From Gammaproteobacteria bacterium (GTDB taxonomy: Bacteria > Pseudomonadota > Gammaproteobacteria > UBA5861): a stretch of DNA of 40,512 bases. The position numbers were made by a program, and so were the translations under genes. The stretch lies in the NCBI GenBank assembly GCA_022360445.1, contig JAKSCV010000095.1, forward strand, positions 1-40,512, given 5' to 3'. Of the stretch, positions 18,240 to 25,987 are shown one piece after another (positions within the stretch are counted from its first letter, which is position 1; each line of letters begins with the position of its first letter). The notes beneath the pieces were generated by a model. That model saw only the letters and a list, made by a program, of their open reading frames with translations, did no database searches and was not told the DNA's origin.

Positions 18240-18270
18240 TAAAAAGGCCAGCCTTGTGCTGGCTTTTTTA
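18240..18270 (+). terminator. Rho-independent terminator of ssrA
   Basis: GCCAGC (18247-18252) pairs with GCTGGC (18258-18263) around a 5-nt loop, flanked by A's and followed by six T's. It lies directly after the tmRNA 3' end. Confidence 0.9.
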
Positions 18271-18326
18271 TTGATGGTGTGATGAGGATGAGCAATCCGC
18301 GTTTCGGATTCGACGAGCAGCTGAGC

Positions 18327-18344
18327 ATTCCCGCTGCCTCTACC
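18327..18344 (+). repeat. Degenerate copy of the ssrA 3' end (possible att remnant)
   Basis: ATTCCCGCTGCCTCTACC matches ssrA bases 18218-18235 (ATTCCCGCCGCCTCCACC) at 16 of 18 positions, 109 bp downstream. Integrases of islands and phages that use ssrA duplicate exactly this 3' segment, so it is best read as an old attachment-site scar. No integrase gene remains in view. Confidence 0.5.
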
Positions 18345-18496
18345 TATTGAAGAAGGTGAACCCTTCTCTGGCGTAAAAAACAGAGCAGCAGCTCATTCTT
18401 GCTCTCGTACTTCAGGTGACTATCCAGGCCTTCTGTTCACGGAGTGTCATTCTCCTTCTCAAGAGCGATACCCTGCGATCTAAATACTCACATTTA

Positions 18497-18761
18497 AGGT
18501 GCCTCTGAATCATTCAGTGCTCGCTTCGGCTTATTGGAAAAGTTCAGGTCAAAGCGCTAATTTGAAGGTGTAGCGGGTTACGTCAAAAAGTAGTCACACC
18601 GAGCTGGGCTTTTTCAGAAAGCCCTGAAAGGCGGGGGCTACAGAGCATTTTGACTGCGTTGTCAATCTTGTAAAGGACGTGTCATTCTCTTCAATCGACA
18701 GCTGCCAAAAGCACTCGGCAGCACTCACTGCGAAGCTGTGCAGAGTGATTCAAAGGTTCCT
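18497..18761. mobile_element. MITE-like element with imperfect terminal inverted repeats
   Basis: AGGTGCCTCTGAATCAT (18497-18513) and the complement of 18745-18761 (AGGAACCTTTGAATCAC) agree at 13 of 17 positions, and weaker similarity continues inward (CGCTTCG against GCTTCGC). The 265-bp interior has no convincing reading frame. Ends of this type resemble those of small insertion sequences of the IS5/IS4 groups, but no transposase is present. The right end abuts the Fic operator array. Confidence 0.4.
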
Positions 18762-18765
18762 TGAT

Positions 18766-18843
18766 ATGTCGATTATTTGGATATTTTTCGACATTTATTA
18801 TTGATATGTTGATGAAATCGACATAAGATCGGAACATGTCGAT
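18766..18843 (+). promoter_or_regulatory. Promoter of the fic gene with five ATGTCGAT-type half-sites
   Basis: Half-sites ATGTCGA lie at 18766-18772, 18806-18812 (ATGTTGA) and 18836-18842, with reverse copies TCGACAT at 18788-18794 and 18818-18824; spacings are about 30 or 40 bp. A promoter TTGATA (18801-18806)-N17-TAAGAT (18824-18829) has the central inverted pair exactly in its spacer. The Fic protein has a C-terminal winged-helix domain, so autorepression is likely. Confidence 0.65.
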
Positions 18844-18864
18844 ACATTAGAAAATAATAAACAT

Positions 18865-19973
18865 ATGACGCAGTTTGACCCAGCCAAGCCATATAACCAA
18901 TTACCTCAGCTGCCGCCTACGGTGGACATAGAGAGCAAAGCCATTCTCAAAAAATGTGTCACCGCGCGCGCAGCGCTGGCAGCATTAAAACAGGCGGGCG
19001 GGCGATCCCCAACCAGGCTGTCCTGATCAACACCATTCCGCTACTGGAAGCACGCGACAGCTCGGAAATCGAGAACATTGTCACCACGACAGATAAGCTT
19101 TTCCAGTATGCCGAAAACCAGGAACACCAGGCTGATCCGGCCACTAAAGAAGCCTTGCGCTACCGGACTGCTCTCTATCAGGGCTACAGGGCGCTAAAAG
19201 ACCGCCCCTTGTGCACAGCCACAGCCGAGGAAGTTTGCACCACAATAAAAGGCGTGGACATGAATATCCGCCGTGTTCCCGGCACAACCTTGGCCCATGA
19301 TGCTACCGGAAAAACGATCTACACCCCGCCTGAAGGAGAGGCTCTTTTACGTGAACTGATGGCAAACTGGGAGCAATTCGTCCACAACCATCCGCAGGTT
19401 GAGCCGTTGGTGCGCATGGCGGTTAGCCACTATCAGTTTGAAGCTATTCACCCTTTCATCGATGGCAATGGGCGTACTGGCCGTGTCATCAATTTATTGT
19501 TCCTCATTGAGCAGGAATTATTGGATACTCCTATCTTGTATCTGAGTCGATACATCATTCAGCATAAGGCAAACTACTATCAATGTTTACTGGATGTCAC
19601 AACGAAGCAACAATGGGAGCAATGGATACTTTATATATTGAGCGCCGTAGAAGAAACAGCCAACTGGACGAGGGAAAAAATTATTGCCATCCGAGATCTC
19701 ATGGACCATACCGCCGACTTCGTCCGCGATAAACTGCCTTCAATTTATAGCCGTGAATTAGTTGAACAAACATTCATGCAACCCTATTGCCGCATTGCCA
19801 ACCTGGTCGATGCCAATATTGCCAAACGACAAACAGCATCCGTATATCTCAAACAATTATCTGAAATAGGCGTGCTAAAAGAAGAAAAGGCGGGACGTGA
19901 AAAGCTGTTTATCCATCCCAGACTCATGCGTTTATTAACCCAGGACAATGATGGGTTTGAGCGATACAAATAA
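18865..19973 (+). CDS. Fic family protein with C-terminal winged helix, frameshifted near the N-terminus
   Basis: Fic enzymes transfer AMP (or related groups) from nucleotides to proteins. The core motif HPFIDGNGRTGR is intact, and SSEIEN just before the core fits the inhibitory helix motif (S/T)xxxE(G/N), so activity would be self-restrained. The C-terminal 65 residues (NIAKRQTASVYLKQLSEIGVL) look like a winged helix. Homologous N-terminal sequence (MTQFDPAKPYNQLP through ALKQAG) is encoded from the ATG at 18865, but in another frame: it is joined to the rest only if one base is added in the GGCG-triplicated tract 18993-19004. As it stands, translation from 18865 stops at 19024-19026; the ATG at 18954 would give a 339-residue protein lacking the native first 50 residues. 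A mutation, a sequencing error or a variable tract are all possible. Confidence 0.8.
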
Positions 19974-20201
19974 TGAACGTGTTTCAAAAAATACCACTGC
20001 ATAAAATAAAAGAAGAGCAGGCATGGCAGAGAACAAGAAAAAACTAAACCACCATGAAGTAGAGCTTCAGAAATTAACCTGGTTTGGTCAATCGGTTTTA
20101 TGGGTGACAGCTTACTGAGGCGGTAATCCCCCTTTTTTAACTGAAGTTAAAAGTAGAGGTTAAAAAGCTAGCTGGGCTTAGCTATTGTTTCGGAGTGGGT
20201 C
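19974..20201. other. Gap after fic with no convincing gene
   Basis: The longest frames are 24 codons (ATG at 19973, overlapping the fic stop) and 31 codons (ATG at 20023 to 20118, after AGAAGAGCAGGC). Neither resembles anything I know. The following bases lead into the IS3 remnant. I regard the segment as decayed accessory DNA. Confidence 0.4.
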
Positions 20202-20367
20202 ATATTGGCCGTTCGTGATTGTGAAGTTGCAACTACTGGGTAGCATAATTTTGGACGTCAGCTATTGAGTCAAAGCTGTAGTGGCTAAGCCAGTCATAGC
20301 GAACAGTACGGTTGTAATGTTCAATACAGACATTCCGTACGGCTTGCCTGGTTGTGTTGACCTGCTC
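20202..20367 (-). mobile_element. Remnant of an IS3-family transposase (OrfB C-terminus)
   Basis: Read on the minus strand, the frame ending at 20236 gives EHYNRTVRYDWLSHYSFDSI then ADVQNYATQ, the well-known end of IS3-family OrfB, including the catalytic-glutamate neighbourhood. A TAG (20233-20235) replaces the tryptophan codon of ATQW, and after HNHERP one base is missing before NM, so the frame is broken twice. The rest of the IS is gone. The surrounding 20119-20589 has no gene; the promoter of the next gene lies at its end. Confidence 0.65.
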
Positions 20368-20511
20368 AAGGCCAGTTTCTTTTGATGTCCTTGAATGCGA
20401 GTGCCAGCACAAATTTGACCATCACGGTTTTAGGGGATATGCCCCAAGCCCCCACCTTGTTATTTTAAGTACCGGCTGGCTGGTGTTTGTGTGCATAAAA
20501 CATTTATTCCG

Positions 20512-20538
20512 TTGAACTTATGCGCAATACACTATAAA
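20512..20538 (+). promoter_or_regulatory. Candidate promoter of the 946-aa gene
   Basis: TTGAAC (20512-20517) and TATAAA (20533-20538) are separated by 15 bases, a little short, 50 bp before the GTG start. The AT-rich context supports a promoter here. Confidence 0.35.
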
Positions 20539-20589
20539 TAAGGTAGTAAAACGGTTGAAAAGTATCCTCAAGGCGTTAGGAGGAGTCAG

Positions 20590-23430
20590 GTGGTCCCAAA
20601 ATATCAAGCGAATAACGTTAGGCGACAATGGTTAGTGGCCTTTGTGTTCGTGGTTGCGTGGGTGCCTGTTTCTGCGCTGGCGTTTGGTACGAAAACACAT
20701 GTGTTGATCGGGCACGAGGTGGTTAAGTCTCTGCGGAGTTGTTCCAGCTTGCGCTTTGATCATTGTGTTTATATTCACCTGGAAGATGGCTCGAAAAAGC
20801 GTGTGCGGGTGCGCTCACCGATTGCGACCGCTATTTTGGAGAACAAAGAGATGTTTTTACTTGGCCAGTATGGGCCGGGTGTGTTTACAGCGGCACCGGG
20901 CACCGGGGTGCAGGATATGGACCGATTTGGTTTAGAGCGGTGGACTAAACGCTTGCTAGAGCAGGCTGAATCCGGGCCGGAGGTGGCCTTTTCATACGGC
21001 TTTTCGTCGCATGTTGCGGCAGATGTGTTTGCTCAAACCTATGTCAATCAGTATGTGAACAGCGGTTTTGGAGGTGAGGGTTTTCACGCCCAGCTGGAGG
21101 CTTTGATCAGTGCGCACACGCCGGAGGTGGCCGGTGGCAGTTACCGCTTTATGAAAAACGCACTGGAAAGTGGTGTGCCGTACGCGTTTATTGTCGATCA
21201 GCTTTACACCAAAAACGATGAGACTGTGAATGCAGTCCCCGGGGCAGGCGTTGCCCATGCGCCACTGCCTTTTGATGCCATCGACAAAGCCTTTGAACAT
21301 GCGTTGCAACAAATCCCGTTAAACCAGAGCAAGATTGACCCTGACAAGATCCATAGCGAGATGTTGGCGCAGGCCGGGCATTACCCTTTCTCGCAGTTCT
21401 TGGAGGACTATGGCCCAGTTTTGAAGAGTGCCGGTTTGGTGCAACAGGTAGAGGTCTACGCGGAGGCTTATTTGGCCGCAAAGCAGAAATTGGTTTATCA
21501 ATCGGGTGAGGGTCTGGCGCCGGTTTTTGCCTTGGTAGGTCAGCTGTCGGCCGGGCCGGATGACCCGACAACTGCGCTGACTCAGATCGTCCAGGTCGGC
21601 AAGAAATGGGCGTCGGCAGAAGGGGGGCAGGTTGCTGAGACGCTCCCTTTGGCAGGATCGTTGCGGCGTGATTTGGCCGAAGCTGAGCAAGCGCTGCTTG
21701 CACTGGATAAGGCACAACTGGCCAGAGAGGAGGCCCGGCGGAAGGTTCAGGCGCTTGAGGCAACCGCCAGCTTTGAGCCTTACGAGGCCTGTATGACGCC
21801 GTGCGACCGTCTGCCCGATGCCGTGACCCGTAAATACCGCTGCGAAAAGATCGAAAAAGTCGAAAAAGAAAAGGAAATTATGTGCACTCGGCCGGGTGAG
21901 TATTTTGTTTGCCCAACAGAGGATAATCCGCTCAAGCTCTGCTTAAAGAATGTGACGTACGTGTGCGATGTCATTCAGTATATTGAGGAGACGCGGGTTG
22001 AAAGCATGTGCACGAAATCGCTTGAAAATGTTGAGAAAGCGGTGTGCCGCCAGTCCTGTGGGCCTTTAAGAGCCGAGGCGGAGACCGCACAGTCTTCGCT
22101 TCAGTCTGCCGTGTTGCTGGAGGGCGAGCGTGAAGAGCTCTTACAGGTGACGCAACAGGCGGTGGTGAACGCGCATGAAAAAGTGATGGCGCTGGTTGAG
22201 CAAATCCACAGCTATCAGGCGAGTGTGGCCGAGCAAGCCCGCGGCCAGGATCAGGACGAAGTGGCGCAGGTGAAAAACTGGTCAGCCGCGTTTCGACAAC
22301 ATGTCGAGCAGCAAAGAGCACGTGTGCAAAAGGTGAGCAAAACTTATGTGAAAGCGAATGTGGATGCGTTAACAAACACCATGGATCGCAGCCTTAAGGA
22401 TGAGGCGGCAGGGGGCCGTTCATCTTTTGCACAACCTTATCAAACCTGGCTGGCGTGTTATGGGCGTATTTTTGCGTACGAAGGTACGTCGCCATTGTCA
22501 GCCCCGGCTGATCACTGTGAAGCAGACAGCCTCATGAATGAAATAGCCGCTCTGGCAAACCATTGGGAGCAACTGGCAGAGGAACCTACAAGCCGCTTGG
22601 GTGCGGCGATTACGGCGCGTGGGCCTTATCCGCTTATCGCCGGTGTGCAAGAACGCCTTGACCGCTTTGCCAAAGCGCTGGAAGCGGAGTCTGTGGTACC
22701 CAAACCAAGGGTGAACAACGTTTTTAAGGTCAGCCACCGTTCACGGGACAAGGTGGTGCGCACGGGTAACAAAAATTGGTTTCAAACTGGGCGTTTGGAG
22801 TCTATCGCAGACCGCGTGAAATACGACATGATATTAAACGGACAGCCCACGTTTAATCCCGCCGATTTTTCAGTCGTCGCAAATGGCATCCAACTGGCCA
22901 AACTTTCTTTATTGGACGAGAAAGCCCTTAGCCACCTCTTTAAAACGATGGCAAAGAACGGTGAGAAGGTTTATTTCTCGGGTAAAAAGCATCAGGCGGA
23001 GGTGTCGCCGTTGCAGGCTGGGCGTGATAAAACACCTGCGGGTGAGCCGGTGCCGACCCGGATAGCCGCAAGCAGTCGTGACGTTAGCACGAATGCCAGT
23101 ACGAAGGGGGCCGAACGGGATTACAGTTATGACTATGTGGCCAAACAAACCTCGGGCCAATCTGACCAGCCAGAACGTTTTGATCTGAGTATTGTTTACA
23201 GCTTTTTGGATAACTTTTTGGATCAGCTGCGTGTGGATAGCCAGCTGCGCCTGTATAAAAACCCGGACATGATGGATAAGGTCTTTAACAATTTGTTTGA
23301 TTCCGCACTCAGCCCGGCGCTGCTTGGCTTTGAAGCCGAAACAGGGAAGGTGAATCGGGAACCGCGCTATGAACCCAGTCACCAGGCAGTTTTCCCGAAG
23401 CTGGATGTGTTGAAAATCGGGTCACCGTAG
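20590..23430 (+). CDS. Exported protein: zinc-dependent phospholipase C-like domain, coiled coil and ten-cysteine segment
   Basis: This is a 946-residue protein with a signal peptide (basic N-terminus, hydrophobic 14-29, cleavage near ALA-FG at 31). Residues 32-180 resemble the zinc-dependent phospholipase C / S1-P1 nuclease-like family (PF00882): H37, H42, D111, GFSSHVAADVFAQ with H141 and D145, and H166/E170 are candidate metal ligands. After that the protein is mostly helical, with coiled-coil-like stretches (about 360-395 and 490-590) flanking a segment with ten cysteines (C401, 405, 418, 432, 441, 451, 459, 474, 486, 490). The C-terminal third is unrecognised. The start is GTG at 20590, after AGGAGG. 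It is probably periplasmic or secreted, with disulfides. It sits between mobile-element remains and the DUF4386 operon and is transcribed alone. The enzymatic role is inferred only from the fold signature. Confidence 0.75.
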   Translation: MVPKYQANNVRRQWLVAFVFVVAWVPVSALAFGTKTHVLIGHEVVKSLRSCSSLRFDHCVYIHLEDGSKKRVRVRSPIATAILENKEMFLLGQYGPGVFTAAPGTGVQDMDRFGLERWTKRLLEQAESGPEVAFSYGFSSHVAADVFAQTYVNQYVNSGFGGEGFHAQLEALISAHTPEVAGGSYRFMKNALESGVPYAFIVDQLYTKNDETVNAVPGAGVAHAPLPFDAIDKAFEHALQQIPLNQSKIDPDKIHSEMLAQAGHYPFSQFLEDYGPVLKSAGLVQQVEVYAEAYLAAKQKLVYQSGEGLAPVFALVGQLSAGPDDPTTALTQIVQVGKKWASAEGGQVAETLPLAGSLRRDLAEAEQALLALDKAQLAREEARRKVQALEATASFEPYEACMTPCDRLPDAVTRKYRCEKIEKVEKEKEIMCTRPGEYFVCPTEDNPLKLCLKNVTYVCDVIQYIEETRVESMCTKSLENVEKAVCRQSCGPLRAEAETAQSSLQSAVLLEGEREELLQVTQQAVVNAHEKVMALVEQIHSYQASVAEQARGQDQDEVAQVKNWSAAFRQHVEQQRARVQKVSKTYVKANVDALTNTMDRSLKDEAAGGRSSFAQPYQTWLACYGRIFAYEGTSPLSAPADHCEADSLMNEIAALANHWEQLAEEPTSRLGAAITARGPYPLIAGVQERLDRFAKALEAESVVPKPRVNNVFKVSHRSRDKVVRTGNKNWFQTGRLESIADRVKYDMILNGQPTFNPADFSVVANGIQLAKLSLLDEKALSHLFKTMAKNGEKVYFSGKKHQAEVSPLQAGRDKTPAGEPVPTRIAASSRDVSTNASTKGAERDYSYDYVAKQTSGQSDQPERFDLSIVYSFLDNFLDQLRVDSQLRLYKNPDMMDKVFNNLFDSALSPALLGFEAETGKVNREPRYEPSHQAVFPKLDVLKIGSP

Positions 23431-23439
23431 GAAAACGCC

Positions 23440-24153
23440 TCAGGCGGTTTTCTTTTTGACCGCGGATTTGAGCAGCAGCCCCAGGCAGAGGGCTATCTCT
23501 GCTGTAAAAGCCGGGACGGCAACAATCAGTAAAAAAAGCAGCTCATAATCGGTGTACTGGCTTAAAAGAATACGGGCAAAGCTGTCTACCAGATAACCGG
23601 CTGCGGCCAGGGTTAATAGCCAACCTATCCATTGAGGCAGGTAGCGCGACTGGATAATTAAAGTCCCCAAGAGTGCGCAGTGCAAGCCAAAAAATAACAA
23701 GGCAATGAGCCAGGTATCGTCAAATACTTGGAGAGATGCCATGATGTGCCCCGGTAAGTCGGCGGTCGAGAGCGCTTTGTTTGCCATCGTTAAGTGATGG
23801 ATGACATTCAACAAATGGCTGATGGCAACGGCCAGCAGCAGGGCGTGGGCCAAGCGGAATAACGTAGTGAGCAAAGAAAGGCCAGTAGAAACGAAGGGTT
23901 TAAATAAGAGGTAAAGGGCGATTGCGACGGCGGTATCCAGCACGGCCATTACCAGATAGCTGCCTATCCCTAGGCGAAAGAGTAATTCGTTGGCCCGAAT
24001 ATTCTGGAATGTCAGGGCTGCATCACCCGGGACGACAAGGCTGCTTCGCACGAAAAACTCGGCAAAAATGCCCAGAGCGATGATGCCAGCGTAGCCAAGG
24101 CCCGCGAGTTGAGCGACCCAGTGACCGCCAGGGTTGAGTGATTTTTCTTTCAT
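23440..24153 (-). CDS. DUF4386 domain-containing integral membrane protein
   Basis: This 237-residue protein has about six hydrophobic helices and the DUF4386 pattern: AGLGYAGIIALGIFAEFFVRSSLVVPGDAA near the N-terminus, with the conserved FFVRxxLVVPGD. The function of the family is unknown. The start ATG (24151-24153, after GAGG) overlaps the stop of the transporter gene by four bases (ATGA), so the two are translationally coupled. It is the last gene of the three-gene operon and ends nine bp from the convergent 946-residue gene, with no clear terminator between. Confidence 0.85.
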   Translation of the reverse strand: MKEKSLNPGGHWVAQLAGLGYAGIIALGIFAEFFVRSSLVVPGDAALTFQNIRANELLFRLGIGSYLVMAVLDTAVAIALYLLFKPFVSTGLSLLTTLFRLAHALLLAVAISHLLNVIHHLTMANKALSTADLPGHIMASLQVFDDTWLIALLFFGLHCALLGTLIIQSRYLPQWIGWLLTLAAAGYLVDSFARILLSQYTDYELLFLLIVAVPAFTAEIALCLGLLLKSAVKKKTA

Positions 24154-25124
24154 GGTGAGACCTCTTTCGATGATTGGGTTGGCACAGTTGCCGAGCGTTT
24201 GCTGGTCGTGTTGGCATAAAACGTCACCGCAATGCCCATGGCAATCACCGCGGCACTCAACCAGGTCAGCAGGGGGTAGCGTTCACCGAGAAGGCTGGTT
24301 GAGGCAATCAAACCAGATGCTGCTGCCACATAGCCAAGTTGGCTTAAGATAACGGGGCCGCCGAATCGCTGTAGACGAAAGGTCAAAGGTGCTGTCATGC
24401 CTGATAACATCAGTTGGCCGGCTACGAGCCAAGGTGCACTGGTGAGTGAGCTCAGGTCAGAGATGTCGCTGGAGGCCAGCAAAAGCAGCAAGTAAGTCAA
24501 ACAGGCAAAGGCATTGCTCCAGAAGACCAGCAGGCCTAAAGGCGTGTTGGCAGGCCAGTCGAGTGTGCGATAAATATTGCCAGATGCCAGCATTAACGGA
24601 ATCAGCAGCGCAAGCAGTAACCAATATTCAGGCGGCGAGGCAGCCGAAACACCCCGAGACAGGCTAACGCCAAGCGCACCTGCAAGCCCGATAGCAATGC
24701 CCAGTGTGCTCAAAAGCGCCAGAGCTTGCATCCTCAGCAGCAGTGCCAATGCGAGAGTAAACACCGGGGAAAGTGCATACATGATGCCCGCATAGCCTGC
24801 ACCGACATGGGGAACAACCAGAAAGAGCAGCAGATTGGGCCCGGCAAACGTGATAGGCCCGGCGATAAGGGTGTAGCGCAGTGTTTGCCCCCTGGGTATA
24901 AAAAATGTGCCTTTGAGTATCAAAGCCGGTAAAAGAGCCGCCGCAGCCCCCAAGGCATTGAGCATGATCCAGCTAAACGCCGGGATGCCGGCCTGAGTTG
25001 CCAGTTTGGACAATGGAAAATTAAACCCGATCAACAAACCGCTGACGAGCAGCAACGATGTCGGGTTCTCCAGGATGGGGAGTCGGGCCCTGTTCTTACC
25101 CAATATTTGGTTTTTGATCGTCAT
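24150..25124 (-). CDS. DMT superfamily (EamA) transporter
   Basis: This 324-residue inner-membrane protein has about ten transmembrane helices in two EamA-like halves (first half about 25-155, second about 165-305). The substrate is unknown; relatives export amino acids, metabolites or drugs. Its ATG overlaps the nitroreductase stop and its stop overlaps the DUF4386 start, both by four bases, so the three proteins are made together. The divergent LysR regulator at 25988 probably controls the operon. Confidence 0.88.
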   Translation of the reverse strand: MTIKNQILGKNRARLPILENPTSLLLVSGLLIGFNFPLSKLATQAGIPAFSWIMLNALGAAAALLPALILKGTFFIPRGQTLRYTLIAGPITFAGPNLLLFLVVPHVGAGYAGIMYALSPVFTLALALLLRMQALALLSTLGIAIGLAGALGVSLSRGVSAASPPEYWLLLALLIPLMLASGNIYRTLDWPANTPLGLLVFWSNAFACLTYLLLLLASSDISDLSSLTSAPWLVAGQLMLSGMTAPLTFRLQRFGGPVILSQLGYVAAASGLIASTSLLGERYPLLTWLSAAVIAMGIAVTFYANTTSKRSATVPTQSSKEVSP

Positions 25125-25780
25125 AGGTGATCCTCCTCGTCCTGGCGGTGATCAAGCCTTTCGGTGTGGCCAAATGCGGAGGAAAAGATCAGCTCTGTCA
25201 GTGGCAGCCGTTGGCTGGGTGTTTCCCGTTCGCGCAGCGCCGGGGGAAGTACTTGAGGGTCGCCCGGGGTGCCCACTGCGATTGCAACTTCAATCTTGAA
25301 GTGTTCTGGAACACTCATCTGCTGGCGTATTTTTTCGTGGAAAATACCGCCCATCGCATGCGCCTGGTAACCCATTTTTGCGGCTTGCAGGGCAATGTGC
25401 GCCCACGCGGCACCGGCATCAAAACTGTGGCTGGGAAAAAGCTCGGGTGGTTCGCTGTCCGGTATTTGTGTGTCTGAGATTAAAACAATCAGGGCACTGG
25501 CGTTTTGTGCCCAGTCGGCATTAAAAGGGTTCAGTAAATCGAGTATCACCTGCCAATGAATCGACTCGCGTTGCACGACAATAAAGCGCCAGGGCTGCAC
25601 ATTGTAGGCTGAAGGAGCCCAACGTGCCGCTTCTAATAGAGTCTTTAAATCAACAGTGGGCATGGGCTGGGCATCGAAAGCACGGGTAGACCAGCGGCTG
25701 AGAAAGACGTCGTCGATTGGATATTGGCTGCTTCGAGAAGAGGCTGCATCTTGATTTTGTGTGGGGCTCGCTGTTTTCAT
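25121..25780 (-). CDS. Nitroreductase family FMN oxidoreductase
   Basis: This is a 219-residue flavoprotein of the NfsB/NfnB type, usually a homodimer using NAD(P)H to reduce nitro compounds, quinones or flavins. Family marks are RWSTRAFDAQPM (FMN phosphate contact), WAPSAYNVQPWRFIVV and GAAWAHIALQAAKMGYQAHAMGG. The start ATG (25778-25780) follows GAGGTGAACG. It is the first gene of the operon with the DMT transporter and DUF4386 genes, facing the LysR regulator, an arrangement that suggests response to a redox-active or electrophilic compound. The natural substrate is unknown. Confidence 0.9.
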   Translation of the reverse strand: MKTASPTQNQDAASSRSSQYPIDDVFLSRWSTRAFDAQPMPTVDLKTLLEAARWAPSAYNVQPWRFIVVQRESIHWQVILDLLNPFNADWAQNASALIVLISDTQIPDSEPPELFPSHSFDAGAAWAHIALQAAKMGYQAHAMGGIFHEKIRQQMSVPEHFKIEVAIAVGTPGDPQVLPPALRERETPSQRLPLTELIFSSAFGHTERLDHRQDEEDHL

Positions 25781-25948
25781 CGTTCACCTCATGAATGTTA
25801 AGGTATTTATTAATAAAGGGTTGTTTAGAAAATAACGTATGGCCTTGGTGCAGCGTTCGGTACTTTCAAAGCATGACTTTTCGAGTCATCTGTTATTTTC
25901 ATGGGGCTAGCATAGCGAGGTGAAAGCGTTTAATAATTAGTGTGATTG

Positions 25949-25962
25949 GAATAATATTGTTC
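25949..25962. promoter_or_regulatory. Palindromic LysR-type site in the divergent spacer
   Basis: GAATAATATTGTTC is a 14-bp near-perfect palindrome (one mismatched pair) with the T-N11-A form of LysR sites, 25 bp before the LysR gene. The rest of the 207-bp spacer is AT-rich and should hold both promoters. Confidence 0.45.
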
Positions 25963-25987
25963 TCAAAAATTAACTAATAGGCGCGTT

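Noticed and set aside
18344-18500. Possible minus-strand integrase remnant beside the ssrA duplicate
   Set aside because: Two frames look weakly coding (SHLKYESKNELLLCFLRQ) but carry stops and show none of the tyrosine-recombinase residues I would expect; not supportable.
18444-18689. 11-bp direct repeat GTGTCATTCTC at 18444 and 18679
   Set aside because: It does not flank the inverted-repeat element (one copy is inside it), so it is not a target-site duplication; it may be chance.
21188-21763. Minus-strand 191-residue frame inside the 946-residue gene
   Set aside because: Proline- and arginine-rich translation typical of an antisense shadow; no start signal, while the plus-strand gene has a signal peptide and coherent domains.
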